Positions 45,784-57,838 of a stretch of 64,000 nt of DNA are shown here, piece after piece. The stretch spans positions 47,966,663 to 48,030,662 of the forward strand of contig CM035808.1 in assembly GCA_020466095.1 (NCBI GenBank), read 5' to 3'. How positions within the stretch are numbered: the first letter of the stretch is position 1; each line of letters opens with the position of its first letter. The stretch is from Chlorops oryzae (Eukaryota; Arthropoda; Insecta; Diptera; Chloropidae). The notes under the pieces are model-generated. The model ran no database searches. It saw only the letters and a list, made by a program, of their open reading frames with translations, and was not told where the DNA came from. The translations under genes and the position numbers were made by a program.

Positions 45784-46890
45784 GCAAAGAAGTTTACATC
45801 GGCTAAGCCGATTGCACACATACCTTTTCCTCAGTTCTAAAATATGTTAAAACATTACCTTAACGAAAATTCCTTGCCGTTTTCGTTGTTCTAGCTTGAA
45901 TTTCTCGCTACAACCTTATCTGTGCTTCGATTTAGCTTCAAAAACTCGAAATTATTATTAAGCACAATATTTTCGCGAATGGTGGCCATGGTCGAATTTT
46001 AACCCATAAGAGGATATTTTCGTCTAGCTGCGAAATACTCCAATTCAAAATGGTGGAAATCAAATTTTTGCGAATTTCGCGAATGGTGGTCATGGTCAAA
46101 ATTTTAAAACCGTTAAGAGGGAACATTTCGTCTAGCTGCGAAATACTCCATTCAAAATGGTGGAAATCAAATTTTTGCGAATTTTCGCGAATGGTGGTCA
46201 TGGTCAAATTTTAAACCGTTAGAGGACATTTTGTCTAGCTGCGAAATACTCCATTCAAAACAGTGAAAATCAAATTTTTGCGAATTTCGCGAATGGTGGT
46301 CATGGTCAAATTTTAACCGAAGAGGGACATTTCGTCTAGCTGCGAAATACTCCATTCAAAATGGTGGAAATCAAACTTTTGGCGAATTTCGCGAATGGTG
46401 GTCATGGTCAAATTTTAAACCGTTAGAGGACATTTCGTCTAGCTCCGAAATACTCCATTCAAAAAGGGTGGAAATCAAATTTTTGCGAATTTCGCGAATG
46501 GTGGTCATGGTCAAATTTTAGCCGTTAGAGGACATTTTGTCTAGCTGCGAAATACTCCCTTCAAAAAGGTGGAAATCAAATTTTTGCGAATTTCGCGAAT
46601 GGTGGTCATGGTCAAATTTTAAACCGTTAGAAGGACATTTCCGTCTAGCTGGAAAACTCCATTTCCAAAATGGTGGGAAAATCAAAATTTTGCGAATTTC
46701 GCGAATGGTGGGTCATGGTCAAATTTTAACCGTTAGAGGACATTTGTCTAGCTCCGAAATACTCCATTCAAAATGGTGGAAAATCAAATTTTTGCGAATT
46801 TCGCGAATGGTGGTCATGGTCAAATTTTAGCCGTTAGAGGACATTTCGTCTAGCTGCGAAATACTCCATTCAAAATGGTGGAAATCAAAA
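45784..46890 (-). repeat. Reversed family 3 HINE with nine error-like 101-bp monomers
   Basis: The 3' hairpin ATCGGCTAAGCCGAT (45799-45813) and ACACATACCTTTTCCTCAG are followed by nine monomers. Their variant order matches monomers 1-9 of the array at 50207, but with indels in nearly every unit. Confidence 0.75.
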
Positions 46891-48010
46891 TTTTTTCCAA
46901 TTTGGAATTTGGTGGTATTGGCAAAATTTTCCGTTAAGGCACCGCTATCCGAAATTACTTTCAAAGGTGGAAAATTTCAAATTTTTAAAAGCAATGGGGT
47001 TATTAAATTTTAACCTTAGAGGCTTTGTTATTTGGAAAAAAAAATTTTAAAACAAATTTTTTTCCTTTAAGTTTTCGAATTTAACAAAATCCGTTACGCA
47101 CCGGTTGCAATTGAAATAGATTAAATTTTAAATTTTTAAAACTATAAAGGGTTTTTTAATTCTTTTATTTGGAAAAAAAAAAAAAAAAAAAAAATGTTCG
47201 CACTTTCCTTTCCACCCCAATTTTCTTTAAAATTTTTTCACTTTTTTTTTAAATTTTTTATTGGGAAAAAAAAAATGTTGCACTTTCTTTTTCTAAAAAA
47301 TTTTATTTTAAAAAGTAACCCTTTTTTTGGGCTTTTTTAAATTTAAAATTTTTTTTAATTTTTAAAATAAAAGCTATTACCTAAAGGTATTTTTTGAAAA
47401 ATAGCTAGAAAGGTGGCGCAAAAACGGTAAAATACTGAACAAAATTAATGAATTCTTTTTTAAATTTTTGTGGGAAATTTTTTTCTCAGTGTAAAAATAA
47501 AAAAAATTTTTTTTTGCAATTTTTTCGGTAAATTTAACTATCATCAGCCAATTTTTTTTATTTTTCTACCAAAATTACTTTTTGAATATAAAATTTTAAA
47601 AAAAGTCTTATCAAAAGGGATTTTTCAAGAATAACTCAAGGACACTCTGCAAAAGAAACTTAAAAATTGGTTCCTGGAGTGTTTTTACTTTTAACTTATC
47701 GAAAATGTATAAAAAAAAAAATTGTCAATCAGCTTTAACCGTCTCAAAATCCACACATAGCATAATTTTTCGAAAAAAAATTTTCTTAATTACAGGTTCT
47801 ATTGGAAAAAATATCAATTTCGTTACGCACGCGTTACACTGTTTAAACCCGACACACTCTGTGTCCGAGGGTTATTGCGTTTGTGTGGTTGTTGTAACAC
47901 CCAGAACCAGTCGAGATAGACCATTGCAAAATATAATAGAAATGATCACCGTCACCCGGAGATTCGATTTAAATGTCCGTTCCGTCGTCCCGTTCCGTCT
48001 GTCCCTGTCT
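46891..48010. other. Low-quality copy of 53119-54240
   Basis: Runs of A and T are longer and shorter than in the matching right-hand sequence, and several blocks are scrambled (46895-47160). It ends with the HINE 5' start (ACCCGACACACTCTGTGTCC) and a truncated GTCT tract. Confidence 0.6.
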
Positions 48011-48612
48011 GGTAGGGTCTGTTACGAAAATCACAAAAACTGCTCTAAACCCGATGTTTTTCAAGATATTTTGATGAAATTTGATATTTGATCATATTTA
48101 AAGGCCAGTAATATTATTTCCAAAAATTGTAAAAGTGGGCGTGGCAGAAGGGCGTTTTTCGAAAATTGTCCCCTACACCCAAAATTCAAATGGGACTTCA
48201 ACGAAATTTGGCTATTATGCTTCCTTTGTAGCCATAAACATCCTCTCAAAACATTCCCTTGGTCGGTCCATTATTAAGGGTACCTCCAGTACTAGGGTCT
48301 GTCACAAAAATCCCGAAACAGCCTCAAAATCGGACTTTTTCGTAATATTTCAATGAAACTTAGAATTTGAGTGTATATTTAAGCCTCCGATTAGAATTGC
48401 AAAAAAAAATGGAAAAGTGGACGTGGAAAAGGGGTGGTTTTCATACAGAAATTTAACAAAAGTCGGTATATGGGGCCCCTTATGGCCTTAAAAACCTCTT
48501 GAATATTCTTACTTAGTGGTCCTGTTTTTTGGGCGTTGTTCAAAAATTATTTAAACATGTGTGTCTGTGTCGGGTATTTTATTGTCAGGCTCGCCTGACT
48601 ATAACACTCTTA
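48011..48612 (+). mobile_element. HINE family 1, 3' part (copy B)
   Basis: Nearly identical to 43775-44384, with the GTCAGGCTCGCCTGAC hairpin and ACTCTTACTTG end. Confidence 0.8.
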
Positions 48613-48839
48613 CTTGTTTTTTGAATTTTGAAATAAAAAACATTTATATGTATAAATAAAAACTTAGAGGAATAAAAAGCTTATAATGCAAAAAAAAAAA
48701 AAAATTGTTCAAAAGAGCTTTTGCATGACGCTTTTGAAGGCGCGATGGAGACTTGACTTTATGAACGGCATATGAGAACTTGTTCCTTAAATTGACTTGC
48801 CTCATTCAAGGCCCCATTTTTTGACACCTTTTTTTTTTA

Positions 48840-48914
48840 GCCTCCGACAGGAATCGATCCCATGCCCTTTAGATGGCTTAGCAAATACGTTGTCCACTGC
48901 GCCACACAGAGATT
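48840..48914 (-). repeat. tRNA-like module (copy B)
   Basis: Same as 44606-44680: A-box-like TGGCGCAGTGG and B-box-like GGGATCGATTCC on the minus strand. Confidence 0.55.
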
Positions 48915-49756
48915 CAAATTCATCTCACTTTTTCAGACGTAAATCTCCTTTTTTAAGGTGACATTTTTCGCTCTGTATGCATTACCTTTTTCTTCAAAGC
49001 TGCTTCGATGCTCATTTCTTCGATGAATTCTTTGAAGAATAAGGTAATGGAACAAATATCCCGCTGGGTCCTGTACTCAATAGAGAAGAGAGAGTTGTTA
49101 ACCGATTTCTAAAGATAGACACTTTGAGAGAGAAGAGAGCACGTGCAGCTCTCAAATATTTTTTTCGCTATAGCGGACTTTCTCGCGCCGCCTCGATGAA
49201 TTTGTCCGGCGTGATGCACAATGCCATTTGTGTAAAAATATCACCGCATGACTCCTTTTCAAAGGGAGTCGGGATGGCTCCTTTTTCATGCTGATTTCAT
49301 CGCGGAAGTCCGCTTGACATTTTCTACTGGGAGACTTTAAAATCTGTAAAAGTGATTTGTATGGGAAATTACCTGGGTTGTGTTAGTTTCATTACAATTT
49401 GAAACACAAGATATACCTTTTTAATATAACCGCGAAGGATGCTTTATATAGAACACGTTCATCTTTCTTTTAAGCCATAAAACAACAAAATGGGTCTATA
49501 TTGGGTTGACTTGCGACCACAAAAAATCAAAATTTTTGGATATTGAAAAGGTACATCCAATTGGAAGCTCTTGGTAGTCGCCGGAACAAGAATACACATA
49601 TTTGCTATGCATATCATGAAATCCATGTTACGCACTGTTACAGCGTGCGAATTATTTTAATTCGCTTAGCTAAGAAAAAATTTTTTCCGAAATTTGATTT
49701 GCAAATATTATTAAATAATTTTACCCTCTTTTCAAATCGTGTAAAGGGTTTTTAAT

Positions 49757-49950
49757 AGGGCTATAAAAATTATTCGAATAGTTCGAATGTTCGAATTCTC
49801 GAACTTTCGAATCTCGATTTTATGTACGATTCTCAATCGAATAGCACTATTCGAATAGTTGACATACTGCGATTATTCGAATAGTTGTTAGAATTCGAAT
49901 GTTCGGATTCGTTCAAAATCGAATGATCGAAGCAACCGGCACTTGTCATG
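49757..49950. repeat. TAGGGCTATAAAAATT repeat (copy 3)
   Basis: Same as 29681 and 45533, without the extra T. Confidence 0.6.
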
Positions 49951-50004
49951 ACAATATGCACTGAGTAAAAATTTTTAAATTTTATTCTTTGCTTAAATGA
50001 ATTC

Positions 50005-53000
50005 TAAAAAAGCAAAGAAGTTTACATCGGCTAAGCCGATTGCACACATACCTTTTCCTCAGTCTAAAATATGTTAAAACATTACCTTAACGAAAATTCC
50101 TGCCGTTTTCGTTGTTCTAGCTTGAATATCTCGCTACACCTTATCTGTGCTTCGATTTAGCTTCAAAAACTCGAAATTATTATTAAGCACAATATTTTCG
50201 CGAATGGTGGCCATGGTCGAATTTTAACCATAAGAGGATATTTCGTCTAGCTGCGAAATACTCCATTCAAAATGGTGGAAATCAAATTTTTGCGAATTTC
50301 GCGAATGGTGGTCATGGTCAAATTTTAACCGTTAGAGGACATTTCGTCTAGCTGCGAAATACTCCATTCAAAATGGTGGAAATCAAATTTTTGCGAATTT
50401 CGCGAATGGTGGTCATGGTCAAATTTTAACCGTTAGAGGACATTTTGTCTAGCTGCGAAATACTCCATTCAAAACAGTGAAAATCAAATTTTTGCGAATT
50501 TCGCGAATGGTGGTCATGGTCAAATTTTAACCGTTAGAGGACATTTCGTCTAGCTGCGAAATACTCCATTCAAAATGGTGGAAATCAAACTTTTGCGAAT
50601 TTCGCGAATGGTGGTCATGGTCAAATTTTAACCGTTAGAGGACATTTCGTCTAGCTCCGAAATACTCCATTCAAAATGGTGGAAATCAAATTTTTGCGAA
50701 TTTCGCGAATGGTGGTCATGGTCAAATTTTAACCGTTAGAGGACATTTTGTCTAGCTGCGAAATACTCCATTCAAAACAGTGAAAATCAAATTTTTGCGA
50801 ATTTCGCGAATGGTGGTCATGGTCAAATTTTAACCGTTAGAGGACATTTCGTCTAGCTGCGAAATACTCCATTCAAAATGGTGGAAATCAAACTTTTGCG
50901 AATTTCGCGAATGGTGGTCATGGTCAAATTTTAACCGTTAGAGGACATTTCGTCTAGCTCCGAAATACTCCATTCAAAATGGTGGAAATCAAATTTTTGC
51001 GAATTTCGCGAATGGTGGTCATGGTCAAATTTTAGCCGTTAGAGGACATTTCGTCTAGCTGCGAAATACTCCATTCAAAATGGTGGAAATCAAATTTTTG
51101 CGAATTTCGCGAATGGTGGTCATGGTCAAATTTTAACCGTTAGAGGACATTTTGTCTAGCTGCGAAATACTCCATTCAAAACAGTGAAAATCAAATTTTT
51201 GCGAATTTCGCGAATGGTGGTCATGGTCAAATTTTAACCGTTAGAGGACATTTCGTCTAGCTGCGAAATACTCCATTCAAAATGGTGGAAATCAAACTTT
51301 TGCGAATTTCGCGAATGGTGGTCATGGTCAAATTTTAACCGTTAGAGGACATTTCGTCTAGCTCCGAAATACTCCATTCAAAATGGTGGAAATCAAATTT
51401 TTGCGAATTTCGCGAATGGTGGTCATGGTCAAATTTTAGCCGTTAGAGGACATTTCGTCTAGCTGCGAAATACTCCATTCAAAATGGTGGAAATAAAATT
51501 TTTGCGAATTTCGCGAATGGTGGTCATGGTCAAATTTTAACCGTTAGAGGACATTTCGTCTAGCTGCGAAATACTCCATTCAAAATGGTGGAAATCAAAT
51601 TTTTGCGAATTTCGCGAATGGTGGTCATGGTCAAATTTTAACCGTTAGAGGACATTTTGTCTAGCTGCGAAATACTCCATTCAAAACAGTGAAAATCAAA
51701 TTTTTGCGAATTTCGCGAATGGTGGTCATGGTCAAATTTTAACCGTTAGAGGACATTTCGTCTAGCTGCGAAATACTCCATTCAAAATGGTGGAAATCAA
51801 ACTTTTGCGAATTTCGCGAATGGTGGTCATGGTCAAATTTTAACCGTTAGAGGACATTTCGTCTAGCTCCGAAATACTCCATTCAAAATGGTGGAAATCA
51901 AATTTTTGCGAATTTCGCGAATGGTGGTCATGGTCAAATTTTAGCCGTTAGAGGACATTTCGTCTAGCTGCGAAATACTCCATTCAAAATGGTGGAAATA
52001 AAATTTTTGCGAATTTCGCGAATGGTGGTCATGGTCAAATTTTAACCGTTAGAGGACATTTCGTCTAGCTGCGAAATACTCCATTCAAAATGGTGGAAAT
52101 CAAATTTTTGCGAATTTCGCGAATGGTGGTCATGGTCAAATTTTAACCGTTAGAGGACATTTCGTCTAGCTGCGAAATACTCCATTCAAAATGGTGGAAA
52201 TCAAATTTTTGCGAATTTCGCGAATGGTGGTCATGGTCAAATTTTAACCGTTAGAGGACATTTTGTCTAGCTGCGAAATACTCCATTCAAAACAGTGAAA
52301 ATCAAATTTTTGCGAATTTCGCGAATGGTGGTCATGGTCAAATTTTAACCGTTAGAGGACATTTCGTCTAGCTGCGAAATACTCCATTCAAAATGGTGGA
52401 AATCAAACTTTTGCGAATTTCGCGAATGGTGGTCATGGTCAAATTTTAACCGTTAGAGGACATTTCGTCTAGCTCCGAAATACTCCATTCAAAATGGTGG
52501 AAATCAAATTTTTGCGAATTTCGCGAATGGTAGTCATGGTCAAATTTTAGCCGTTAGAGGACATTTCGTCTAGCTGTGAAATACTCCATTCAAAATGGTG
52601 GAAATAAAATTTTTGCGAATTTCGCGAATGGTGGTCATGGTCAAATTTTAACCGTTAGAGGACATTTCGTCTAGCTGCGAAATACTCCATTCAAAATGGT
52701 GGAAATCAAATTTTTGCGAATTTCGCGAATGGTGGTCATGGTCAAATTTTAACCGTTAGAGGACATTTTGTCTAGCTGCGAAATACTCCATTCAAAACAG
52801 TGAAAATCAAATTTTTGCGAATTTTGCGAATGGTGGTCATGGTCAAATTTTAACCGTTAGAGGACATTTCGTCTAGCTGCGAAATACTCCATTCAAAATG
52901 GTGGAAATCAAACTTTTGCGAATTTCGCGAATGGTGGTCATGGTCAAATTTTAACCGTTAGAGGACATTTCGTCTAGCTCCGAAATACTCCATTCAAAAT

Positions 53001-53118
53001 GGTGGAAATCAAATTTTTGCGAATTTCGCGAATGGTGGTCATGGTCAAATTTTAGCCGTTAGAGGACATTTCGTCTAGCTGCGAAATACTCCATTCAAAA
53101 TGGTGGAAATCAAATTTT
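50005..53118 (-). mobile_element. Reversed family 3 HINE expanded by a 101-bp satellite
   Basis: It starts with the reversed 3' end (GAAGTTTACATCGGCTAAGC), then TAACGAAAATTCCTGCCG, then the tandem array. The array grows from one part of the HINE, the piece that is single or few-copy elsewhere (35250). The 5' end is not clear after 53118. Confidence 0.75.
50207..53118. repeat. 101-bp satellite array, 29 monomers, higher-order order
   Basis: Each monomer runs from GTGGTCATGG to the next at exactly 101 bp, without an indel from 50308 to 53035. Variants recur in order: an ACAGTG form with ATTTTG, then an ACTTTTG form, then a TCCGAAA form, then an AGCCG form (often with AAATAAAA), then plain forms. 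The ACAGTG monomers start at 50409, 50712, 51116, 51621, 52227 and 52732, so blocks are 3, 4, 5, 6, 5 and 4 monomers long. Confidence 0.95.
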
Positions 53119-53580
53119 TAAATCCATTTGTAAGTTTCGATGATATTAAGCAAAATGTCCGTTACGCACGCGCTATGCGAATTGACTTCAGATAGAATTT
53201 TCATACTTTTTAAAAGCTATAAGAGGTTATCCTAGATTACACTAGTAGCTATGTTATTTGAAAAAAAAATTATAAAACAACTTTTTTAACTTTAAGCTCC
53301 GTTACGCACATGTAACATCCGTTACGCACTGTTGCACCATGTGTTCATATGTATTAAAGCCTTGAAATTCTTTACATTCTATAATTGTTTTTATAATCTC
53401 TTTTATTGGAAATGAAAAAAAAAAAAAATTTTTCGCACTTTCTTTCCACCCAATTTCTAAAATTTTTTCACGTTTGTATTGAATATTAGTACTGGGAGCA
53501 TCTATTTATGTGCACTTGCGTTTTTCTAATTATTTCAAAAAGTAACCCTTTGCTTTTAATAATTTTTATTTTAAATAAAA
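53119..53580. repeat. Region with GTTACGCAC motifs
   Basis: CCGTTACGCAC occurs at about 53159, 53299 and 53320 and again (TCGTTACGCACGCGTTAC) at 54018. It is not part of the known HINE. Unclassified; low-quality equivalents lie at 47090 and 47820. Confidence 0.5.
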
Positions 53581-53905
53581 GCTATTACCTAAAGGTATTT
53601 TTGAAAAATAGCTAGAAAGTGGCGCAAAAACGGTAAAATACTGAACAAAATTAATGAATTCTTTTTTTAATTTTTGTGGGAAATTTTTTCTCAGTGTAAA
53701 ATAAAAAAAATTTTTTTTGCATTTTCGGTAAATTTAACTATCATCAGCCATTTTTTTTATTTTTCTACCAAAATTACTTTTTGAGATATAAAATTTTGAA
53801 AAAAAGTCTTATCAAAAGGGATTTTTCAAGAATATCTCAAGGACACTCTGCAAAAGAAACTTAAAAATTGGTTCCTGGAGTGTTTTTACTTTTAACTTAT
53901 CGAAA
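53580..53905. repeat. Arm related to the inverted repeat at 39948-40493
   Basis: TTTTTCTCAGTGTAAAAT, ATCATCAGCCA, CTACCAAAATTACTTTTTGA, GATATAAAATTTTGAAAAAA and ATATCTCAAGGACACT follow the order of the right arm of 39948-40493, with divergence. Confidence 0.6.
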
Positions 53906-54042
53906 ATGTATAAAAAAAAAAATTGTCAATCAGCTTTACCGTCTCAAAATCCACACATAGCATAATTTTCGAAAAAAAATTTCTTATATTACAGGTTCTA
54001 TTGGAAAAAATATCAATTTCGTTACGCACGCGTTACACTGTT

Positions 54043-54215
54043 TATACCCGACACACTCTGTGTCGAGGGTATATTGCGTTTGTGTGGTTGTGTGTAACAC
54101 CCAGAACCAGTCGAGATAGACCATGCAAAATATATATAGAAATGATCAGCGTCACCCGGAGATTCGATTTAGAATGTCCGTCCGTCTGTCCGTCTGTCCG
54201 TCTGTCCGTCTGTCC

Positions 54216-54270
<55 letters not shown>

Positions 54271-54951
54271 TTGTATACAGTTATCTTATCGAAGGAGTTG
54301 AGCTATCTTGACAAAATTTGGTATGCGTGCTCACGGGGACATGAGTAAGAACAGAATGGACTCGATCGGACCATTTTTAGGGGTACCTCCAGTACTAGGG
54401 TCTGTTACGAAAAGCACAAAAACTGCTCTAAAACCATAGTTTTTCAAGATATTTTGATGAAATTTGGTATTTGAACATATTTAAAGGCAAGTAATATGAT
54501 TTCAAAAAATTGGAAAAGTGGGCGTGGCAGAAGGGCGTTTTTGAATATTGTCTCTTACACGCGAAATTCAAATGGGACTTGAACGAAATTTGGCACTTAT
54601 GCTTCCTTTGTAGCCATAAACATCCTTACAAAAAATTTCCTTGATCGGTTCATTATAAAGGGTACCTCCAGTACTAGGGTCTGTCACAAAAATCTCAAAA
54701 CTGCCCCAAATTCGGATTTTTTTGAGATATTCAACTGAAACTTAGAATTTGAACCTATATTAAGGCCTTCGATTAGAATTCAAAAAAATTGGAAAAGTGG
54801 GCGTGGAAAAAGGGCGGTTTTCATAAACAAATTCAACAAAAGTCGGTATATGGGGCCCGTAATGGCATTAAACACCTCTTGATATTAAAAATTATGTGTC
54901 TGTGTCGGGTATTCTAATGTCAGGCTTGCCTGACTATAACACCCTTACTTG
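54043..54951 (+). mobile_element. HINE/DINE-1-like element, family 1, full length
   Basis: It starts TATACCCGACACACTCTGTG and ends TGTGTCGGGTATT, the hairpin CAGGCTTGCCTG and ACACCCTTACTTG before a T run. The CGACACA subterminal inverted repeats, a GTCT/GTCC microsatellite near the 5' end, CCACGCCCAC-type blocks (here GTGGGCGTGG), 3' hairpin and T-rich target are the set that defines Helentron-associated INE elements. This 909-bp copy is the best reference for the family in the window. Confidence 0.88.
54176..54273. repeat. (GTCT)n/(GTCC)n microsatellite inside the HINE
   Basis: Some 24 tetranucleotide units; it is the expanded form of the CCGTCTGTCCG block seen in all HINE 5' ends. Frames across it (Ser-Val-Cys-Leu repeats) are not genes. 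Confidence 0.9.
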
Positions 54952-54999
54952 TTTTTACTTTATTTGAATAGACTTACGTCGGTATGTCGATGACAATTA

Positions 55000-57443
55000 C
55001 ACAGCCACACAAAAAAAAATTTTTGGTTTGATCTGGGTATCTCACTACCTCTACCATATGTCTTCGGGGTCGCTGATTCCATATCCGTTGCCCGTTTTGC
55101 TCCATCAGATCAGCATTTTGCCATAACCTCAAAAAACCTCAATTCGAGCTATTGACAGCCACAAAAAAAAAAATGTCATGTGCCAGAATATAGACCCACC
55201 TATTCCTATGTATTTTGATGCGCTGAATCCAAAAATGACCTTCAAAATTTATTTTGATCGCTCAATTTTCCGCTATTCACCCCCTTCAACCCCCTAATGG
55301 CCCAAAATTCGGTGTTTGTTTTAAACTCGGAAAATAAATGCATTTTTTATTTTCTGATGCTGATTCCAAATATGTAAATGAAATATGATTAAGATGCCTC
55401 GGTTGGCAGTAAGGAGTTACATTTATCTAGCAAGTATGTAGTAGTAACTGGACTCGGAACTACGAATCTACTTCTTCCTGTGGTAGCTAACTCTCTTACT
55501 TTTGAAAGACCTCAAATATGCGTTTGATTGAATTAAGCAACCAGAAATTTCATTACGTTGTTTATAATTCTCATTTGGTTTATAAAACTGGACATATAAG
55601 ATATGTATACAACTTAGAAATATGCCTTCATGGCAAAAGTAAGGAAGAAGTTTACGATGCAGGGGAGGGATACCCCAGTATCGGCGGCTGGTCAGGGTGC
55701 GAAAGCGGGCCCGCAGGCGTCGTTATCATGCGACCGCAGCTCTACATTAGTTGGTGACTTGGCTAGTGTGGAGTACAATATTACAAGAAATAAAAGAAAA
55801 AACACTTTATCTCACAAGTGTGATAGCGATCGCAATGTGTTTTGTTACGTTTGCTGCAAATACGAAGTGAGCTCATTAAGGAAGCCCATAGATGATGATA
55901 TTAAAGCCACATACAAGGAAATTTTTAAATTGGATATTGTTCAAAACCGTTATGTTCCCAACATATTATGTAATTCTTGTAGATTAATGTTAAATCGGTC
56001 GAAAAAAGTAAAAAAGGCAATTAAATTTAGTAATCCAGCAGAATGGAATCAACCAGACAATAAAGAAGACTGCTTTTTTTGTTCGAACAGTGTAAGTAAG
56101 AATTTAACTATAAGGAATAAACATAACATTGTCTATAAGACAGTGTCTTCAGTAAAGAGTCCAATTTTATATGACAAGGACAATAAAGAAACTGTTCTCG
56201 AGAATCTGAACGTAATTGAACCTAATGAAATAATGGAAGATGACGAATGTTACCCAGAAACCAACTGTTCCGATGAAGAATCAGACTATGTTGAAAATAC
56301 TGAAAAACGTGTCCCAATTCTGGTTTCACAGCCTGTCTTAAACGACCTTGTACGAAATTTAGGCTTGCCAAAAGACAGTTCAGAATTTTTAGCTTCTTTT
56401 TTTAAGCAACACAATTTTCTAGAACCGGGTACAAAAGTATCCGAGTACCGAAATCGAGAGTCAGAATTTCGGAAATATTTTTCTAAGGATGGGGATCTTG
56501 CATATTGCACTAATATTAATGGACTAATGAATGAACTGAAAAAAAATTGCTACAAAGCAACCGATTGGCGCCTGTTTATCGATTCATCGAAAAGAAGTAT
56601 TAAGGCAGTGTTACTTCATAATACTAACGTCTATGCTCCTGTACCAATAGCTCATTCAACTGTTATGCAGGAAAAATACGAAAATATGCAAGTTCTTTTA
56701 AAAAAAATTGGCTACGACCTCCATAGATGGCAAATCTGTGGGGATTTAAAAATAATAACTATGTTGCTCGGCCAGCAGTCCGGATTTACTTAGTATCCCT
56801 GCTACTTGTGTCTATGGGATAGTAGAAACAGAGAAAACCATTACAAGGTTAAAGATTGGCCAACTAGAGCTTCCCTTACACCTGGGTCGCATAATGTCAT
56901 GAATGAGTCCCTAGTAGACCCTACGAAAATTCTAATTCCTCCTTTACATATAAAACTAGGTCTCATGAAACAGTTTGTCAAAGCTCTAGACAAAACAGGT
57001 AAATGTTTCAAGTACCTACAAACCGTGTTTCCTCGTGTTTCTGATGCCAAAATTAAAGAAGGGGTGTTCGATGGTCCTCAAATTCGAAAATTGTTCAGAG
57101 ATAATGACTTTATAAGTAAGATGAATGATCAGGAAAAAGCAGCTTGGAAAAGTTTTCGAGAAGTTGCACGAAACTTCTAAGGAAACCGAAAAAGTCCAGA
57201 GTATAAGAAGTTAGTTGCCAACATGATAAAGAACTACGAGAAACTGGGATGAAGTAATCAGATACCCAGATCAGAACAAAAAAAAAATTTGTCCACGATA
57301 TTAAATTTTAATAGCTCGAATTGAGGTTTTTTGAGGTTATGGCAAAATGCTGATCTGATGGAGGAATCAGCGACCCCGAAAACATATGGTAGAGGTAGTG
57401 AGATACCCAGATCAAACCAAAAAATTTTTTTTGTGTGGCTGTG
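55000..57443 (+). mobile_element. DNA transposon with long TIRs, TTA duplication
   Basis: The left end CACAGCCACACAAAAAAAA and the right end (reversed, same start) are inverted over at least 110 bp, including GGTTTGATCTGGGTATCTC, CTACCTCTACCATATG and ATCAGATCAGCATTTTGCC. The left copy has about 20 extra bases (near 55078-55100). TTA flanks both ends (54997-54999, 57444-57446). A third partial copy of the GATACCCAGATCAGA segment lies just inside the right TIR. It encodes one broken protein. The superfamily is not certain. Confidence 0.8.
55630..57252 (+). pseudogene. Transposon-encoded protein, unnamed arthropod family, broken
   Basis: The frame from ATG 55630 runs 387 codons to a TAG at 56791, then continues in the same frame to a TAA at 57178 and a TGA at 57250. 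Each stop interrupts a conserved stretch (GFT-stop-YPCYLCLWDSR; REVARNF-stop-GNRKSPEYK). The N-terminus has paired cysteines (CYVCC, LCNSCR, DCFFC) that suggest a zinc-binding domain; then come an acidic linker, WRLFIDSSKRSIKAVLLHN, QICGDLKI, PPLHIKLGLMKQFVKAL and FDGPQIRKLF. I recall this block order from many unnamed multi-copy arthropod proteins. The usual C-terminal part (about 150 residues) is missing, so the element is internally deleted. Transposase function is inferred from the long TIRs. Confidence 0.75.
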
Positions 57444-57838
57444 TTATTTATATTTATTAGCAATATATCAATAACTTTGAATAAAGTGTTTTTTTTCGAA
57501 TTTATTTGAGACACCAGCGCACGCAATCACCGAAAAGAGCGATATGAAACTGCAAATTTTTTGCTCAAATGCGCTCGCTGCGCGAAATTAAGAGAAAACA
57601 AAGAAAACCTACCGTTAAGTTGAAGAATTAAACTTAAAACGCGAAGTTGGAGTTCCATAGAATACATTCTGTACAATTTCTCTTCTCTCTTTGCAATTTC
57701 ATTTTTGACCTATGCAGTTGACTTTTTCGTGGATTTCGTGATATACGAAAAAATAATAAAAAATTACCTTTCAAACGATCCCTATAGCATGAATAATATT
57801 GGACTAATTTTTGATATGATTTAATAGTATGCAAGAAT

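Larger units (their letters stand above)
43774..48010. repeat. Duplicate of 48011-54240, probably an assembly artefact
   Basis: The order HINE 3' part, tRNA-like element, ATTCGAAT repeat, reversed family 3 HINE with 101-bp monomers, GTTACGCAC region, inverted-repeat arm and HINE 5' end with GTCT repeats is the same in both blocks. 43774-45780 is almost identical to 48011-50005. From 45780 to 48000 the left copy has many one-base homopolymer indels absent from the right copy, and only nine of the 29 monomers. It breaks inside the GTCT repeat at 48000-48010. Confidence 0.65.

Noticed and set aside
45938..46830. Repeated His/Arg-rich frames
   Set aside because: They are translations of the 101-bp monomers with indels.
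50207..53118. CRISPR array
   Set aside because: The repeats are contiguous 101-bp monomers without unique spacers, in a eukaryotic genome.
53923..54348. 141-codon frame with Cys-Leu-Ser-Val repeats
   Set aside because: It runs through the (GTCT)n tract of a HINE; no start context or homology.
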